Assembly: GCF_019243775.1 (NCBI RefSeq)
Contig: NZ_CP069157.1
Location: 62,001 to 126,000 of the forward strand
Reading direction: 5' to 3'
Length of the DNA stretch: 64,000 nt
Source of the DNA: Morganella morganii
GTDB taxonomy: Bacteria > Pseudomonadota > Gammaproteobacteria > Enterobacterales > Enterobacteriaceae
Positions 40,519 to 50,223 of the stretch are shown one piece after another; the first letter of the stretch is position 1; each line of letters starts with the position of its first letter. A model generated the notes under the pieces. The model was not told the origin of the DNA. It searched no databases and saw nothing but the letters and a program-made list of their open reading frames with translations. The position numbers were made by a program, and so were the translations under genes.

Positions 40519-42874
40519 TCTGGTCATTAATCTCAGAGCGGACAGCACCACATTCACTGAGCAGGTTGGACGCGTCGAGCGTCAGTTGCTGCAGGCCGCC
40601 GCCAGTGCGGATGCGTCAGCTGAGCGTATGCGTAAATTTGCCGAAGGGCAGTCAGCAGCGGTTAACCAGGCAGCGAACAGCACACAGGCCACACTGAAAA
40701 CGCTGGATGAGTCTCAGATATTCAGTGCTGATAAGTTTGTTCAGAAATGGAAAGCCGCGGCGCGTGAAATTGACAGCATGCACCGCCGGATGAATGAACA
40801 GATCAATAACAGCAGGCAGAAAGATTCGGCCGGTCGGGATCTGGCGCGGCAGCAGGATGCCATGACCGAAAGCTTTTTCCGTCAGATTGATGCGGTAAAG
40901 AAGACCGGCAGCGGGCTTGAACAACTGGCCGTCATTCAGTCGAAACTGAACCAGGCGCAGCGTGCCGGAACCATATCACAGCAGGATTATCTGACCCTGA
41001 TCTCATCCGTCACGCAGCGCACAACAGAGTTACGCCGTGCGGATGAAAACCTGACACAGCAGAAAACCCGGTTTATTCAGCGCCTGAAAGAACAGGTAGC
41101 CACACAGAACCTGTCCCGCAAAGAAATGCTGCGTTACCAGGCTGCACAGCTGGGCGTCAGTTCATCAGCGGATATCTATATCAATAAACTCCGTGACAGC
41201 AACAAAGAAACGGAGAAGTTTAAAGGCAATAATAAGATCCTGTCCGAAGGCCTGCGCAGCCTTGCCGGTCATATGGGGATGAGCAAGTTCACCTACTTTG
41301 GCGGTATGGGGGCGGTAGTCGGTGGAATAGCTGCGGTTGGTAAAGCAGCCTGGAATGCTGAGCAGGAAGTGACGCTGCTCAACCGTCAGCTGATCGCCAC
41401 CGGTAATTATGCCGGTAAAACATCGGCACAGCTTCGCCTGATGGCAGATCAGATGTCCGGTGGCTGGATAACCAGGTCGGATATGACTGCTGCGCTTACA
41501 AGTGCAGTCGGTTCCGGTTATTTCTTCGGTGACCAGGTATCACTTGTGGCCAAAGCAGCTGCACAGATGAAACAGGCCACCGGGCAGTCGGTGGATGAAA
41601 CAGTTAATCAGTTCAAACGGCTTAAGGATGATCCGGTCAACGCGATTATGGAAATGGATAAATCCATGCACCTGCTGACCGCATCCGAGTATGAACATAT
41701 AGCTGCATTGGAAAGATCCGGAAAAACCCGTGAGGCGTCAGAATATGCCATTACCAAACTGGCAGAGGTTACCAACCGTCGCACTATTGAGATGAGTGAG
41801 GATGTGGGTATCCTTGAACGGGCATGGAATAACCTTACAACAAGCATAAAAGAAGCCGGTGATGAACTGGCGAAAATTTGGAGGGCACCTACTGAAGCGG
41901 AAAAGTTGGCTAGTGTGAATGAACAGATCGCATCTCTTGAAAACGGTGATGGGTGGATGACCGACTCCGCTCGTAAGAGTAGTTTGGAAACATTAAGAAA
42001 GAACAAGGCCGAACTTGATTTCGCCGTTAAATCCCAGCAGGGGTATCTGGATAATAAAAATAAAATTATCCAGGCCAATGACCGAGAAAAGAAAAGCCAG
42101 CAGGATCTCAATAAGTACATTGAGGCGAGCCTCTCTCAGGCAGAAAAAAGAACGCGGGAGCACGAAAAGTTAAACCGTGAAATTGCTGCCAATGCAAAGG
42201 CTGCAAAAGATACCGCCTCTGCATCTGACAGTGAAAAAATCAGGCTATGGACACCTGATGAAATAGCGAAAGCCAGAGCTGGTATTGATAAAAAATATGC
42301 CGACCCTAAGACGCCAAATAAACGCGATTATCGTGTTGATGAAGGAACAAAAGCAGAAGAAACGGCCTTAAAAGAGCAAATTGCACTTGAATCAAAATTG
42401 CGCGTGCTCAGAGAGCACAAATCTGTTACGGATGTAATCAGTGCTGAACGTAAAAAGCTTTGGGAAACCGAGGCTCAGATTGCCATTACTGAAGAGGCCA
42501 GAGGTAAGCGCCAGTTAACCAAACAGGAGCAGACGTTGCTGGCAAATAAAGCGGCAGTACTGGCTCAGCATGAGAAATTGGCACTGCTTGGTGATGAAGT
42601 TGTCGCCCAGGAACGCCTGAATAAACTTCAGGATCAGGCTGATAAATACGTTAAGCAGCAGACTGAAAAGCAAAATGCAATCCGCGATACTATCGGCAAA
42701 TCTTCGCGCGAAGCGCAGCAGGCTCTGGAGAGGTCGCAAATCCTCTCCGCTCATCAGGACAATCCGCGGCTGAATGAAATGCTGGCGGCTCAGGCAGCAA
42801 CGTATGCATCGGAAGAGGAAAAGCGAGCTAACTGGCTGGCCGGAGCACAAACCGCCTGGGGGGGATTACCGTGA
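40499..42874 (+). CDS. Tape measure protein (GpH-like), frameshifted
   Basis: 791 codons of the protein that sets tail length: long helical and coiled-coil N-terminus, a hydrophobic central segment (YFGGMGAVVGGIAAVGKAAW) and more coiled coil. At a G7 run (42858-42864) the frame ends in AWGGLP, while the expected continuation (DYRDAALDSNAQIQNATMAA) is in the next frame. Removing one G restores about 980 residues. Confidence 0.9.
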   Translation: MSQQIADLVINLRADSTTFTEQVGRVERQLLQAAASADASAERMRKFAEGQSAAVNQAANSTQATLKTLDESQIFSADKFVQKWKAAAREIDSMHRRMNEQINNSRQKDSAGRDLARQQDAMTESFFRQIDAVKKTGSGLEQLAVIQSKLNQAQRAGTISQQDYLTLISSVTQRTTELRRADENLTQQKTRFIQRLKEQVATQNLSRKEMLRYQAAQLGVSSSADIYINKLRDSNKETEKFKGNNKILSEGLRSLAGHMGMSKFTYFGGMGAVVGGIAAVGKAAWNAEQEVTLLNRQLIATGNYAGKTSAQLRLMADQMSGGWITRSDMTAALTSAVGSGYFFGDQVSLVAKAAAQMKQATGQSVDETVNQFKRLKDDPVNAIMEMDKSMHLLTASEYEHIAALERSGKTREASEYAITKLAEVTNRRTIEMSEDVGILERAWNNLTTSIKEAGDELAKIWRAPTEAEKLASVNEQIASLENGDGWMTDSARKSSLETLRKNKAELDFAVKSQQGYLDNKNKIIQANDREKKSQQDLNKYIEASLSQAEKRTREHEKLNREIAANAKAAKDTASASDSEKIRLWTPDEIAKARAGIDKKYADPKTPNKRDYRVDEGTKAEETALKEQIALESKLRVLREHKSVTDVISAERKKLWETEAQIAITEEARGKRQLTKQEQTLLANKAAVLAQHEKLALLGDEVVAQERLNKLQDQADKYVKQQTEKQNAIRDTIGKSSREAQQALERSQILSAHQDNPRLNEMLAAQAATYASEEEKRANWLAGAQTAWGGLP

Positions 42875-43427
42875 TGCCGCACTGGATTCAAATGCGCAGA
42901 TCCAGAATGCGACTATGGCGGCACTGAACGGATTCTCAACTGAGCTGACATCTGTTCTGACAACCGGTAAGGCTAACTTCCGGGAGTTCACCACATCTAT
43001 ACTGAAAATGCTGACAGAGATTTTTGTTAAAAAATCGATTGTTATGGGAATGGATGCGATGGGGTTTAATTTTACCCCAAATGCCAAAGGGGGCGTTTAT
43101 AGCTCTCCGTCACTGAGTGCGTACAGTGGCCAGGTGGTACATACCCCGACAATGTTTGCCTTTGCAAAAGGTGCTGGTGTTATGGGGGAAGCCGGACCAG
43201 AGGGGATTTTTCCGCTGCGCCGTGGTCTGGACGGAAAACTGGGTGTAGTGGCGAAAATGGCTGGTGGAGGTGATGGTGTAGTTCAGCATTTTAATATCAC
43301 CATTCAAAATGACGGCAGCAACGGGCAGATGGGCCCGCAGGCGACACAGCAAATCCTGAAGCTGGTTGAGCAAAAAACCAAGCAGGTTATTGCATCTGAA
43401 CGTCGTCCGGGCGGAGCAATGGGGTAA
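42864..43427 (+). pseudogene. Tape measure protein, displaced C-terminal part
   Basis: 188 codons from DYRDAALDSNAQIQNATMAA to the stop at 43427. FREFTTSILKMLTEIFVKKS, GVMGEAGPEGIFPLRRGLDG and the end are normal for lambda H-like C-termini. No start signal of its own. Confidence 0.88.
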
Positions 43428-43429
43428 CA

Positions 43430-43759
43430 ATGGAAACATTCACCTGGAAAGTAAAACCCGGCATGAACATTGAGAGCGAGCCCCGTGTTCGCTCTGTTCG
43501 CTTTGGTGACGGGTACGAGCAACGTCGTCCTGATGGTTTTAATATCAACCTTGAAAAATACAGCATTTCATTATCACCAAGGAATGCTGATGCACAGGTT
43601 ATCAGGACTTTTCTGGAAAAACATGCAGGTGTGACAGCATTTTTCTGGAAACCCCCTCATCAAACGCACCCAATCACGGTATTATGTCGAAAATGGTCAG
43701 TTTCAGTAGGGGCGATCAGAACTGAGATTACTGCTGAGTTCGAGCAAACTATTGCATAA
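43430..43759 (+). CDS. Minor tail protein M
   Basis: 109 residues. TFTWKVKPGMNIESEPRVRS, RFGDGYEQRRPDGFN and FLEKHAGVTAFFWKPPH are the lambda gpM pattern. Tail tip component that joins L and H. Confidence 0.9.
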   Translation: METFTWKVKPGMNIESEPRVRSVRFGDGYEQRRPDGFNINLEKYSISLSPRNADAQVIRTFLEKHAGVTAFFWKPPHQTHPITVLCRKWSVSVGAIRTEITAEFEQTIA

Positions 43760-43770
43760 AAAGAGGGCGC

Positions 43771-44067
43771 ATGACTAATCAGTCAGATTTTTTAATGTTA
43801 TATGGGTATTTTGTAATTTTACTTGTTATTGGGGTTGTTATTTATAAAAGGTCTGGATTTTTGAAAATGGCTATAATCTGCTGTTTATTGCCAGCAATAT
43901 CATTTTTTATAATACAATACACGTATGAAATAAATTATAAAATGTTTGACGTAATCGGGCGGTTTGATGCATATAACCCGCTGCTTATGGCTTATTTACC
44001 ACTTCCAATTGGTTTTATAGTCGCATTTCTGCTAAAGAAGAAAAAGAACAAAAATAACGTCAAATAA
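43771..44067 (+). CDS. Three-span membrane protein, moron
   Basis: 98 residues, AT-rich DNA unlike the tail genes. Three hydrophobic helices (YGYFVILLVIGVVIYKRS; AIICCLLPAISFFIIQYTY; LLMAYLPLPIGFIVAFLL) and a basic end (KKKKNKNN). It sits between M and L and is followed by its own terminator, the moron layout. Superinfection exclusion is a natural guess, without direct support. Confidence 0.6.
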   Translation: MTNQSDFLMLYGYFVILLVIGVVIYKRSGFLKMAIICCLLPAISFFIIQYTYEINYKMFDVIGRFDAYNPLLMAYLPLPIGFIVAFLLKKKKNKNNVK

Positions 44068-44070
44068 GTA

Positions 44071-44092
44071 ACCCGCTCCGGCGGGTTTTTTT
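44071..44092 (+). terminator. Terminator after the membrane moron
   Basis: ACCCGC (44071-44076) pairs with GCGGGT with loop TCCG, then six or more T residues. It must be overridden by Q-type antitermination for L to J to be expressed. Confidence 0.8.
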
Positions 44093-44261
44093 ATACCTGA
44101 AATTCAGTTTTATCCACCTGTGCACCACATGCACACACGCTTTTAAACATCGAACCGATATTTAGGAATGAGCCTTTGAGGGGATCAGTTATAGCTGATG
44201 CTGCTTCGATGGGCTGATCTCCTATGTGGCAAAGGTTCATTACCTAAATAAGGAAAGCATC
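44093..44261. other. Moron leader with inverted repeat
   Basis: 169 bp before the KilA-N gene. GATCAG and CTGATC, about 25 bases apart near 44182-44220, could form a hairpin ahead of the AAGGA ribosome-binding site. It probably holds the moron promoter; no strong sigma-70 match was seen. Confidence 0.4.
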
Positions 44262-45044
44262 ATGATTAAAATCATACCCATGAAGTATGACGAATCCCTG
44301 ATCCCGTTTAATGGTGATTGCTGGGTGAATGCAACAGTGGCAGCAAAATATTTTGATAAAAGAGCTCTTGATTGGCTGCGACTGGATTCAACCAAAGAAT
44401 ACGCAAAAGAAATTGGTCAGGAGCTTGATATTGAAGCTATAAATTTAAAAGGTGAGATTTCTCACCTTTTAGTGCGTGTGGAGAGGGGACGCAATGGCGG
44501 CACCTGGATTCACCCGGAACTGGTCATTGAGTTTGCCCGCTGGTTATCACCAAAGTTCGCCCGTGCCTGTGACCGGCATATAAAAAATATGCTGATGGCG
44601 CAGAATATGACACTGACGGAAGATCAGGTTATCGGCCTGCTGACATACAAAGACGCCACTGAGTGGGAAAAGCGTTTTCAGGAGCCCTATTATCGCGCAC
44701 TGTCAAAAATGGCCGGTGTTCCTTACTTTGGTCATGTCGGCGGGTGCCCGTCACTCTTCGGGATGATCACGGCGAAGTGGGTATACGGCGTTGCATTACC
44801 TGATTATGTATACGAATCGGTAAAAGAAAGTCGGTCTGCGCGTGAGAAAATTCACCAGTACCTCAAGGCAGATGCCTTACGGAAAGTTGAAGAGCAAATG
44901 GTGGCGGTGACCAATATCGCCAACAGCTCAGCAGACTATAAGGATTTTGATGCCCGGTGTATGGCCGCATTTGATGTTAAAGGGCAGATGCAGCTGCTTT
45001 ATCCGGTGACGGGAAATAATTCACAGATTACCCGGTTACAGTAG
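44262..45044 (+). CDS. KilA-N domain antirepressor-like protein, moron
   Basis: 260 residues from ATG 44262 (AAGGA eleven bases before). The KilA-N domain reads GDCWVNATVAAKYFDKRALD, then GRNGGTWIHPELVIEFARWL. The C-terminal half (EPYYRALSKMAGVPYFGHVG, GMITAKWVYGVALPDYVYE) is the P63C-type domain. Lying between tail genes M and L, it is not part of the tail but a regulator gene, possibly acting on other prophage repressors. Confidence 0.82.
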   Translation: MIKIIPMKYDESLIPFNGDCWVNATVAAKYFDKRALDWLRLDSTKEYAKEIGQELDIEAINLKGEISHLLVRVERGRNGGTWIHPELVIEFARWLSPKFARACDRHIKNMLMAQNMTLTEDQVIGLLTYKDATEWEKRFQEPYYRALSKMAGVPYFGHVGGCPSLFGMITAKWVYGVALPDYVYESVKESRSAREKIHQYLKADALRKVEEQMVAVTNIANSSADYKDFDARCMAAFDVKGQMQLLYPVTGNNSQITRLQ

Positions 45045-45055
45045 CGGGAGGCGCA

Positions 45056-45754
45056 ATGCAGAACATCTCTCCGGAAATGCGGATTGCAGTTACTGAGCTG
45101 GCTTCCGACCCCGAAATTGAACTGTTTGAAATCGACCTTACTCATATCGGCGGTATCCGGTGCCGGTTTTATAACGGCATGAATGGTCAGCGAAAGCCGC
45201 TTATCTGGCAAAAACAGGTTTATGATCCCTATCCTGTCAGTGGTGAGGGGTTCACCTACAGCGGAAAAGGCCCGTCAGGACGACCGACGATTACACTGTC
45301 CAACCTGTTCGGCCTCATCACCGGTATTGTCAGTCAGCTGGATGGGGCCGGTGGCGGTTATGTGATCCGCCGGGTGGTTAAATCCCGGTTCCTCGATGCA
45401 GATAACTTTGAGGGCGGAAATCCGGATGCTGATCCGTCACAGGAAATTATCAGCCGCTGGGTTATTGAACAGGTCACCAGTCTGAATAATAAAACAGCTT
45501 CCTTCATGCTGGCCGCACCCAGTGAGACAGACGGCGCAATGCTGCCGTGCCGGGTTATTTTGTCGGACGTGTGTCCGTGGGGGTACCGGTCTGCCGAATG
45601 TGGTTACGCGGGTCCGCCGGTCGCTGATGAATGGGGTAAACCAACCAGTGACCCGGCAAAGGACAAATGCGGCAAACGACTGCCGGACTGCAAACTCCGC
45701 AACAACCAGTCACGCATCGGGGCATTTGTCTCCACTTCCCGTCTCAGCAAATAG
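45056..45754 (+). CDS. Minor tail protein L
   Basis: 232 residues of the lambda gpL family. PEIELFEIDLTHIGGIRCRF at the start; four late cysteines (CRVILSDVCPWGYRSAECGY, then DKCGKRLPDC) match those that hold a 4Fe-4S cluster in gpL. Tail tip complex. Confidence 0.9.
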   Translation: MQNISPEMRIAVTELASDPEIELFEIDLTHIGGIRCRFYNGMNGQRKPLIWQKQVYDPYPVSGEGFTYSGKGPSGRPTITLSNLFGLITGIVSQLDGAGGGYVIRRVVKSRFLDADNFEGGNPDADPSQEIISRWVIEQVTSLNNKTASFMLAAPSETDGAMLPCRVILSDVCPWGYRSAECGYAGPPVADEWGKPTSDPAKDKCGKRLPDCKLRNNQSRIGAFVSTSRLSK

Positions 45755-45771
45755 CATTTCAGAGGGTTTCT

Positions 45772-46500
45772 ATGATTAAACACGCCATTCTGGCGCACGC
45801 TCAGGCGGATGCGCCCCGGGAATCGTGCGGCCTGATTATCCGTAATGAGCAGGGGGAGCAGTATCTGCCGTGCCGGAATCAGTCTCCGGATCCTGAACAC
45901 CATTTTACTGTCGGGTTTGACGATTTTATCCGTGCCGGTGAGCAGGGCGAGGTTGTGGCTGTGGTTCACAGTCACCCGGGCGGCCAGCCGTATCTGAGCA
46001 GTGCGGACAGGGCCATGCAGATAAACAGCGGACTGCCGTGGCTGCTGGTCTGTGACGAAAAAATCCACCGCTATGAACCGGTGCCGCCTCTGCTGGGCCG
46101 CCAGTTTGTGCACGGCGTGACCGACTGCTACAGCCTGTTCCGGGATGCGTATCACCTGACAGGCATTAACCTGCCGGATTTTGAACGGCATGATGACTGG
46201 TGGCGGCATGGTGAAGAACTCTACCTGGACAATATGGAGAGCAACGGTTTTGTCCGGGTGAAAAAAGATATTCAGCCGGGGGATGTGATCCTGTTCTGCT
46301 ACGCCAGTTCCCGGGCGAATCACGCCGCCGTTTATCTCGGCGCACAGACCATTCTCCACCACATACCCAATCAACTCAGTAAGCGCGAGGCATATAACCC
46401 ACGATGGCAACGAATGACTCACTCGATCTGGCGTTACCGCCACTGGCAACCTTCCGGCTTTACGGGGATTTGCAACGATTTGGACGCCGCTTTGATCTGA
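45772..46500 (+). CDS. Tail assembly protein K (JAB1 and NlpC/P60 domains)
   Basis: 242 residues from ATG 45772. N-terminal Mov34/JAMM metalloprotease domain with RESCGLII and the metal site HSHPGGQPYLSSADR; C-terminal NlpC/P60 peptidase with Cys in TDCYSLFRD and His in NHAAVYLG. Works in tail tip assembly and perhaps peptidoglycan cleavage during entry. Overlaps gpI. Confidence 0.92.
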   Translation: MIKHAILAHAQADAPRESCGLIIRNEQGEQYLPCRNQSPDPEHHFTVGFDDFIRAGEQGEVVAVVHSHPGGQPYLSSADRAMQINSGLPWLLVCDEKIHRYEPVPPLLGRQFVHGVTDCYSLFRDAYHLTGINLPDFERHDDWWRHGEELYLDNMESNGFVRVKKDIQPGDVILFCYASSRANHAAVYLGAQTILHHIPNQLSKREAYNPRWQRMTHSIWRYRHWQPSGFTGICNDLDAALI

Positions 46501-46697
46501 GTGTCAGAACGGCTGCTGAAGGTATTCATGGGCTTCTGCTCCAGCTCCCGCAGTTACGGCAGCGTATCCGTGACGGCTGGTACCAGATACGGATCGCCGG
46601 CAGTGATGTTTCCCCGGATGAAATTCACCGGCGCTTTAATGAGCCGCTTCCCCGGAATGCGGTCGTTCACATCGTCCCGCGTATCGGGGGGGGCTAA
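46404..46697 (+). CDS. Tail assembly protein I, frameshifted
   Basis: 97 codons of lambda gpI type (ATFRLYGDLQRFGRRFDLSV, NEPLPRNAVVHIVPRIGG). A G8 run at 46686-46693 ends it in IGGG-stop; with seven G residues it would read IGGAKNGGVFQFIAG and run to 47049, the normal gpI length of about 214 residues. Confidence 0.85.
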   Translation: MATNDSLDLALPPLATFRLYGDLQRFGRRFDLSVRTAAEGIHGLLLQLPQLRQRIRDGWYQIRIAGSDVSPDEIHRRFNEPLPRNAVVHIVPRIGGG

Positions 46698-47049
46698 GAA
46701 CGGAGGTGTGTTTCAGTTTATCGCCGGTGCTGCTGTGCTGGCAATCGGATGGTGGAACCCCGGCGGCTGGGCTATCGGTGGTGCGCTGATGTCGGCCGGT
46801 GCAGCCATGATGCTGGGCGGTGTGGCACAGATGCTGACACCGGTAGCGAAACAGCCGGATATGTCGCGGGGTGAGGAAGAGAAGGGTAATACCTATTTCA
46901 GTAACCTCGAAAATACTGTGGCACAGGGCGTGGCCGTACCTGTGGCCTACGGGCGGATTATGTGCGGGTCGCGGGTGATTTCACAGTCCATTGAGATTAT
47001 GGATGACAGCGACGGTACTAATATTGATGCCGGTAAACACGGCGGGTAA
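46693..47049 (+). pseudogene. Tail assembly protein I, displaced C-terminal part
   Basis: 118 codons from AKNGGVFQFIAGAAVLAIGW to the stop. The hydrophobic Ala/Gly segment (GGALMSAGAAMMLGGVAQML) and VAVPVAYGRIMCGSRVISQS are typical of the gpI C-terminus. Confidence 0.85.
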
Positions 47050-47061
47050 GTGAGGTAACAG

Positions 47062-50000
47062 ATGGGAAAGGGCGGCGGCGGGCAGCGTACACCGTATGAG
47101 GCACCGAATGATTTAAGTTCACGGCAGAAAATATCCCTGATTGACCTGATAAGTGAGGGTCCGATTGAGGGGCCGGAAGAAATTAACAATGTGGTGAATG
47201 ATTTGTCCTGCGTGTATCTGGATGATACGCCTGTCATTGACGGATCCGGAAACAGTACAGTAAACGGACTGACGGCGCAGTGGCGCGCAGGAACACTGGA
47301 GCAGCCGGGACTATACGGCTTTACTTCATCAGCCAATGAGGAACCGGTTGGTATCGAGGTAAAATACAATGTCCCGGTCACCCGGACAATCACCTCACCG
47401 TATATCGACCGCCTGCGGCTGACGTTCGGGACACAGTCCCTGGTGGAATCCAAAGACAACGGCGACAGGGTGCCGACATCGGTGCAACTGGAAATTCAGA
47501 TCCAGCGCGGCAGTGTCTGGTCAACGGAAAAAGTGGTTACCATCACCGGTAAGCGCAGCAACTCCCCTTACCTGATGGCGGTCATTCTGGATAACTTACC
47601 GCCGTCCCCGTTCAGTGTCCGGATGCGCCGGTTAACGCCGGACAGCACCACGGATAAAATTCAGAACAATACGGTCTGGTCGAGTTATTCAGAGCTTATT
47701 GATATTAACCAGACTTACCCCGGCTCCGCGGTCGCCGGACTGACATTTGAAAGTGAGCAGTTCGGTAATAAATTCCCGCGCCGTAACTATCTTATTAAGG
47801 GCCGTATTATCCAGGTACCGGGCAACTACAACCCGGATACACGGGTGTATTCCGGTATATGGGACGGCACCTTTAAACCTGCATGGTCGGATAACCCTGC
47901 GTGGGTGCTGTGGGATTTGCTGACACATCCGCGCTATGGCATGGGGCAGCGCCTGAAAATAGCCGAAGTGGATAAATTCGCTTTGTATATGATCGGGCAG
48001 TACTGCGATCAGGAGGTGGATGACGGTTTCGGCGGTAAAGAGCCGCGCGTCCGCTGTAATGCCTATATTACCGATCTGCGTAAAGCCTATGATGTGATCA
48101 GTGAGCTGTGTTCCTCAATGCGGATTATGCCGGTGTGGAACGGTCAGGTTCTGACATTTGTGCAGGACCGCCCGTCTGATTCCGTGTGGCCATACACTAA
48201 CGCTAACGTTGCAGACGGGGTGTTTGAATACAGTTTCAGTCCTGTAAAGGCACGTCATAACGTGGTTGAGGTTCGCTTCATTGATCCGGATAACGGCTGG
48301 AAAACCAGTGTGGAGCAGGTGTCTGATGATGTTTCTGTGGCAAAGAACGGCCGGAATGTACTGCGTGTGGATGCCTTTGGCTGTACCAGCCGCGGCCAGG
48401 CACATCGTCACGGCCTGTGGATACTGATGACAGAAAAACTTGAGACACAGACTGTCGAATTCAGAATTGGTGCAGAAGGATTACGCCATACGCCCGGTGA
48501 TATTTTCGAGATTGCGGATAACGACTGGGTGGATATGCAGATCGGCGGTCGCATTCTGTCTGCTGACCCGGAAAAGAAAACGCTGCTGCTTGACCGCAAC
48601 ATAGAAAAACCGGCCAAAGGTGATGCGCATGTTATTGTCACTGATGGTTCCGGCCTGCCGAAAACCATCAAAGTGACCGGCTATCCGGCTACGAATCAGA
48701 TTACCCTCGATGTGATGCCGGAAGGTATACCACAACATTCTGTCTGGACGCTCTCCCTGCCGTCACTGCGCCGCCGGTTATTCCGGGCGGTGTCACTGGC
48801 GGATAACAGTGACGGAACCTTTATTGTTACTGCGGTTCAGCATGCGCCGGAAAAAGAAGCCATTGTGGATAAGGGGGCGGTATTTGAACCAAAGCCGGAT
48901 ACACCTCTTGGTGGTTTTATTCCCCCGGTTGAAAATCTTACTGTGGAAATAAGCAGTGATAATGAGGCATGGCAGGCAGCTGCATCATGGAACTCACCCT
49001 ATGCCCTGCGCGGTGTTGAATATCTGCTGAAGCTGACCATCGGCGACCGTGTTGCCGGAACGGCGGTAACGAAAGAATCGTTTTACCAGTTCAGTGGTAT
49101 GCCGCAGGGTAATTATGTGCTGACAGTCACCCCGCAGAATGACAGAGGGCAGAAAGGGGAACCGGCCAGTACATCATTTTCCGTCAATCCGCCGCTGCCA
49201 CCGTCTTATATTGAAGTTGAACCCGGCTATTTCAGTCTCGGTATTGTTCCGCGTTCCGGCGGACAGAACAGCCTGCGGGCGCAATATGAGTTTTGGTTTT
49301 CAGATAAACAGGTAGCCGATATCCGCGATGTTGAATCTGTGGCCGCTTATCTGGGTAACGGCACTATGTGGATTGTGCAGGGACGTAATATGAAAGCAGG
49401 TCACCGCTATTATGTGTATGTCCGCAGCGTAAACGTGGTCGGAAAATCGATATTTGTTGAGGCCAGTGGTATTCCGGAAAGTAATGCCGATGAAATCCTC
49501 GACGCTGTGCAAAAAGAGCTCGAAGACTCAGCCATCATCAAAGACCTGCAGTCGCAGGCTGACGATAATTTTGAGGCCATTATCAACAACGCCAACAACG
49601 CTTACGGCCAGTGGGGCTACTGGCAGCGCGAAAACGGCGCGATGAAAGCAGAAATCATCGAAGTCCGCAACTACACGGTCACGGAAACAACTGCACTTGC
49701 AGAGAAACTGGATGCGGTACAGGTTAAAGCTGAAGATGGTCTGGCGCTGGCGCAGAACTCCATCCGCGCGCAGTGGGATATGGCATCCGGTCAGGCATCG
49801 GTGGTCCACGATATGAAAGTCCGGATCCGTTATAACGGTGAGGATTATTCCGCCGGTATGGTTATCGGGGCTGAGCTGAAAGGTGGTCAGGTGAACACGC
49901 TTATCGGGTTTAACGCGCAGCAGTTTGCGTTTTATAACCCGGTAAACGGGAAAATGGATCTGTTCATGTATGCCAAAGGCGGGCAGATGTTTATTCGTGA

Positions 50001-50223
50001 GGCTTTCATCGGTGATGCGACAATCACATCAGCCAAAATAGCGGATGTTCTTCAGACCGCTAACTTCAGCCATGAACAGAAAATCGGCTGGCAGATGAAC
50101 ATGCGCACCGGAGAGGAGATTAAGTACGGGAATGATGCTCAGGGTTATTGGGTTGAAACAAACGTATTAAAACGCCTGTTTGACAAGAATGGCACGATGC
50201 GTATCAGAATGGGGATGTGGTAA
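47062..50223 (+). CDS. Tail tip host-specificity protein J
   Basis: 1053 residues of the lambda J family, the central tip protein that contacts the receptor. N-terminal GKGGGGQRTPYEAPNDLSSR and LIDLISEGPIEGP are hallmark; PAWVLWDLLTHPRYGMGQRL follows, then fibronectin-like domains (from about 650) and a C-terminal region with DUF1983-like coiled coil (ITSAKIADVLQTANF). Variable C-terminal part likely determines host range. Intact. Confidence 0.93.
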   Translation: MGKGGGGQRTPYEAPNDLSSRQKISLIDLISEGPIEGPEEINNVVNDLSCVYLDDTPVIDGSGNSTVNGLTAQWRAGTLEQPGLYGFTSSANEEPVGIEVKYNVPVTRTITSPYIDRLRLTFGTQSLVESKDNGDRVPTSVQLEIQIQRGSVWSTEKVVTITGKRSNSPYLMAVILDNLPPSPFSVRMRRLTPDSTTDKIQNNTVWSSYSELIDINQTYPGSAVAGLTFESEQFGNKFPRRNYLIKGRIIQVPGNYNPDTRVYSGIWDGTFKPAWSDNPAWVLWDLLTHPRYGMGQRLKIAEVDKFALYMIGQYCDQEVDDGFGGKEPRVRCNAYITDLRKAYDVISELCSSMRIMPVWNGQVLTFVQDRPSDSVWPYTNANVADGVFEYSFSPVKARHNVVEVRFIDPDNGWKTSVEQVSDDVSVAKNGRNVLRVDAFGCTSRGQAHRHGLWILMTEKLETQTVEFRIGAEGLRHTPGDIFEIADNDWVDMQIGGRILSADPEKKTLLLDRNIEKPAKGDAHVIVTDGSGLPKTIKVTGYPATNQITLDVMPEGIPQHSVWTLSLPSLRRRLFRAVSLADNSDGTFIVTAVQHAPEKEAIVDKGAVFEPKPDTPLGGFIPPVENLTVEISSDNEAWQAAASWNSPYALRGVEYLLKLTIGDRVAGTAVTKESFYQFSGMPQGNYVLTVTPQNDRGQKGEPASTSFSVNPPLPPSYIEVEPGYFSLGIVPRSGGQNSLRAQYEFWFSDKQVADIRDVESVAAYLGNGTMWIVQGRNMKAGHRYYVYVRSVNVVGKSIFVEASGIPESNADEILDAVQKELEDSAIIKDLQSQADDNFEAIINNANNAYGQWGYWQRENGAMKAEIIEVRNYTVTETTALAEKLDAVQVKAEDGLALAQNSIRAQWDMASGQASVVHDMKVRIRYNGEDYSAGMVIGAELKGGQVNTLIGFNAQQFAFYNPVNGKMDLFMYAKGGQMFIREAFIGDATITSAKIADVLQTANFSHEQKIGWQMNMRTGEEIKYGNDAQGYWVETNVLKRLFDKNGTMRIRMGMW

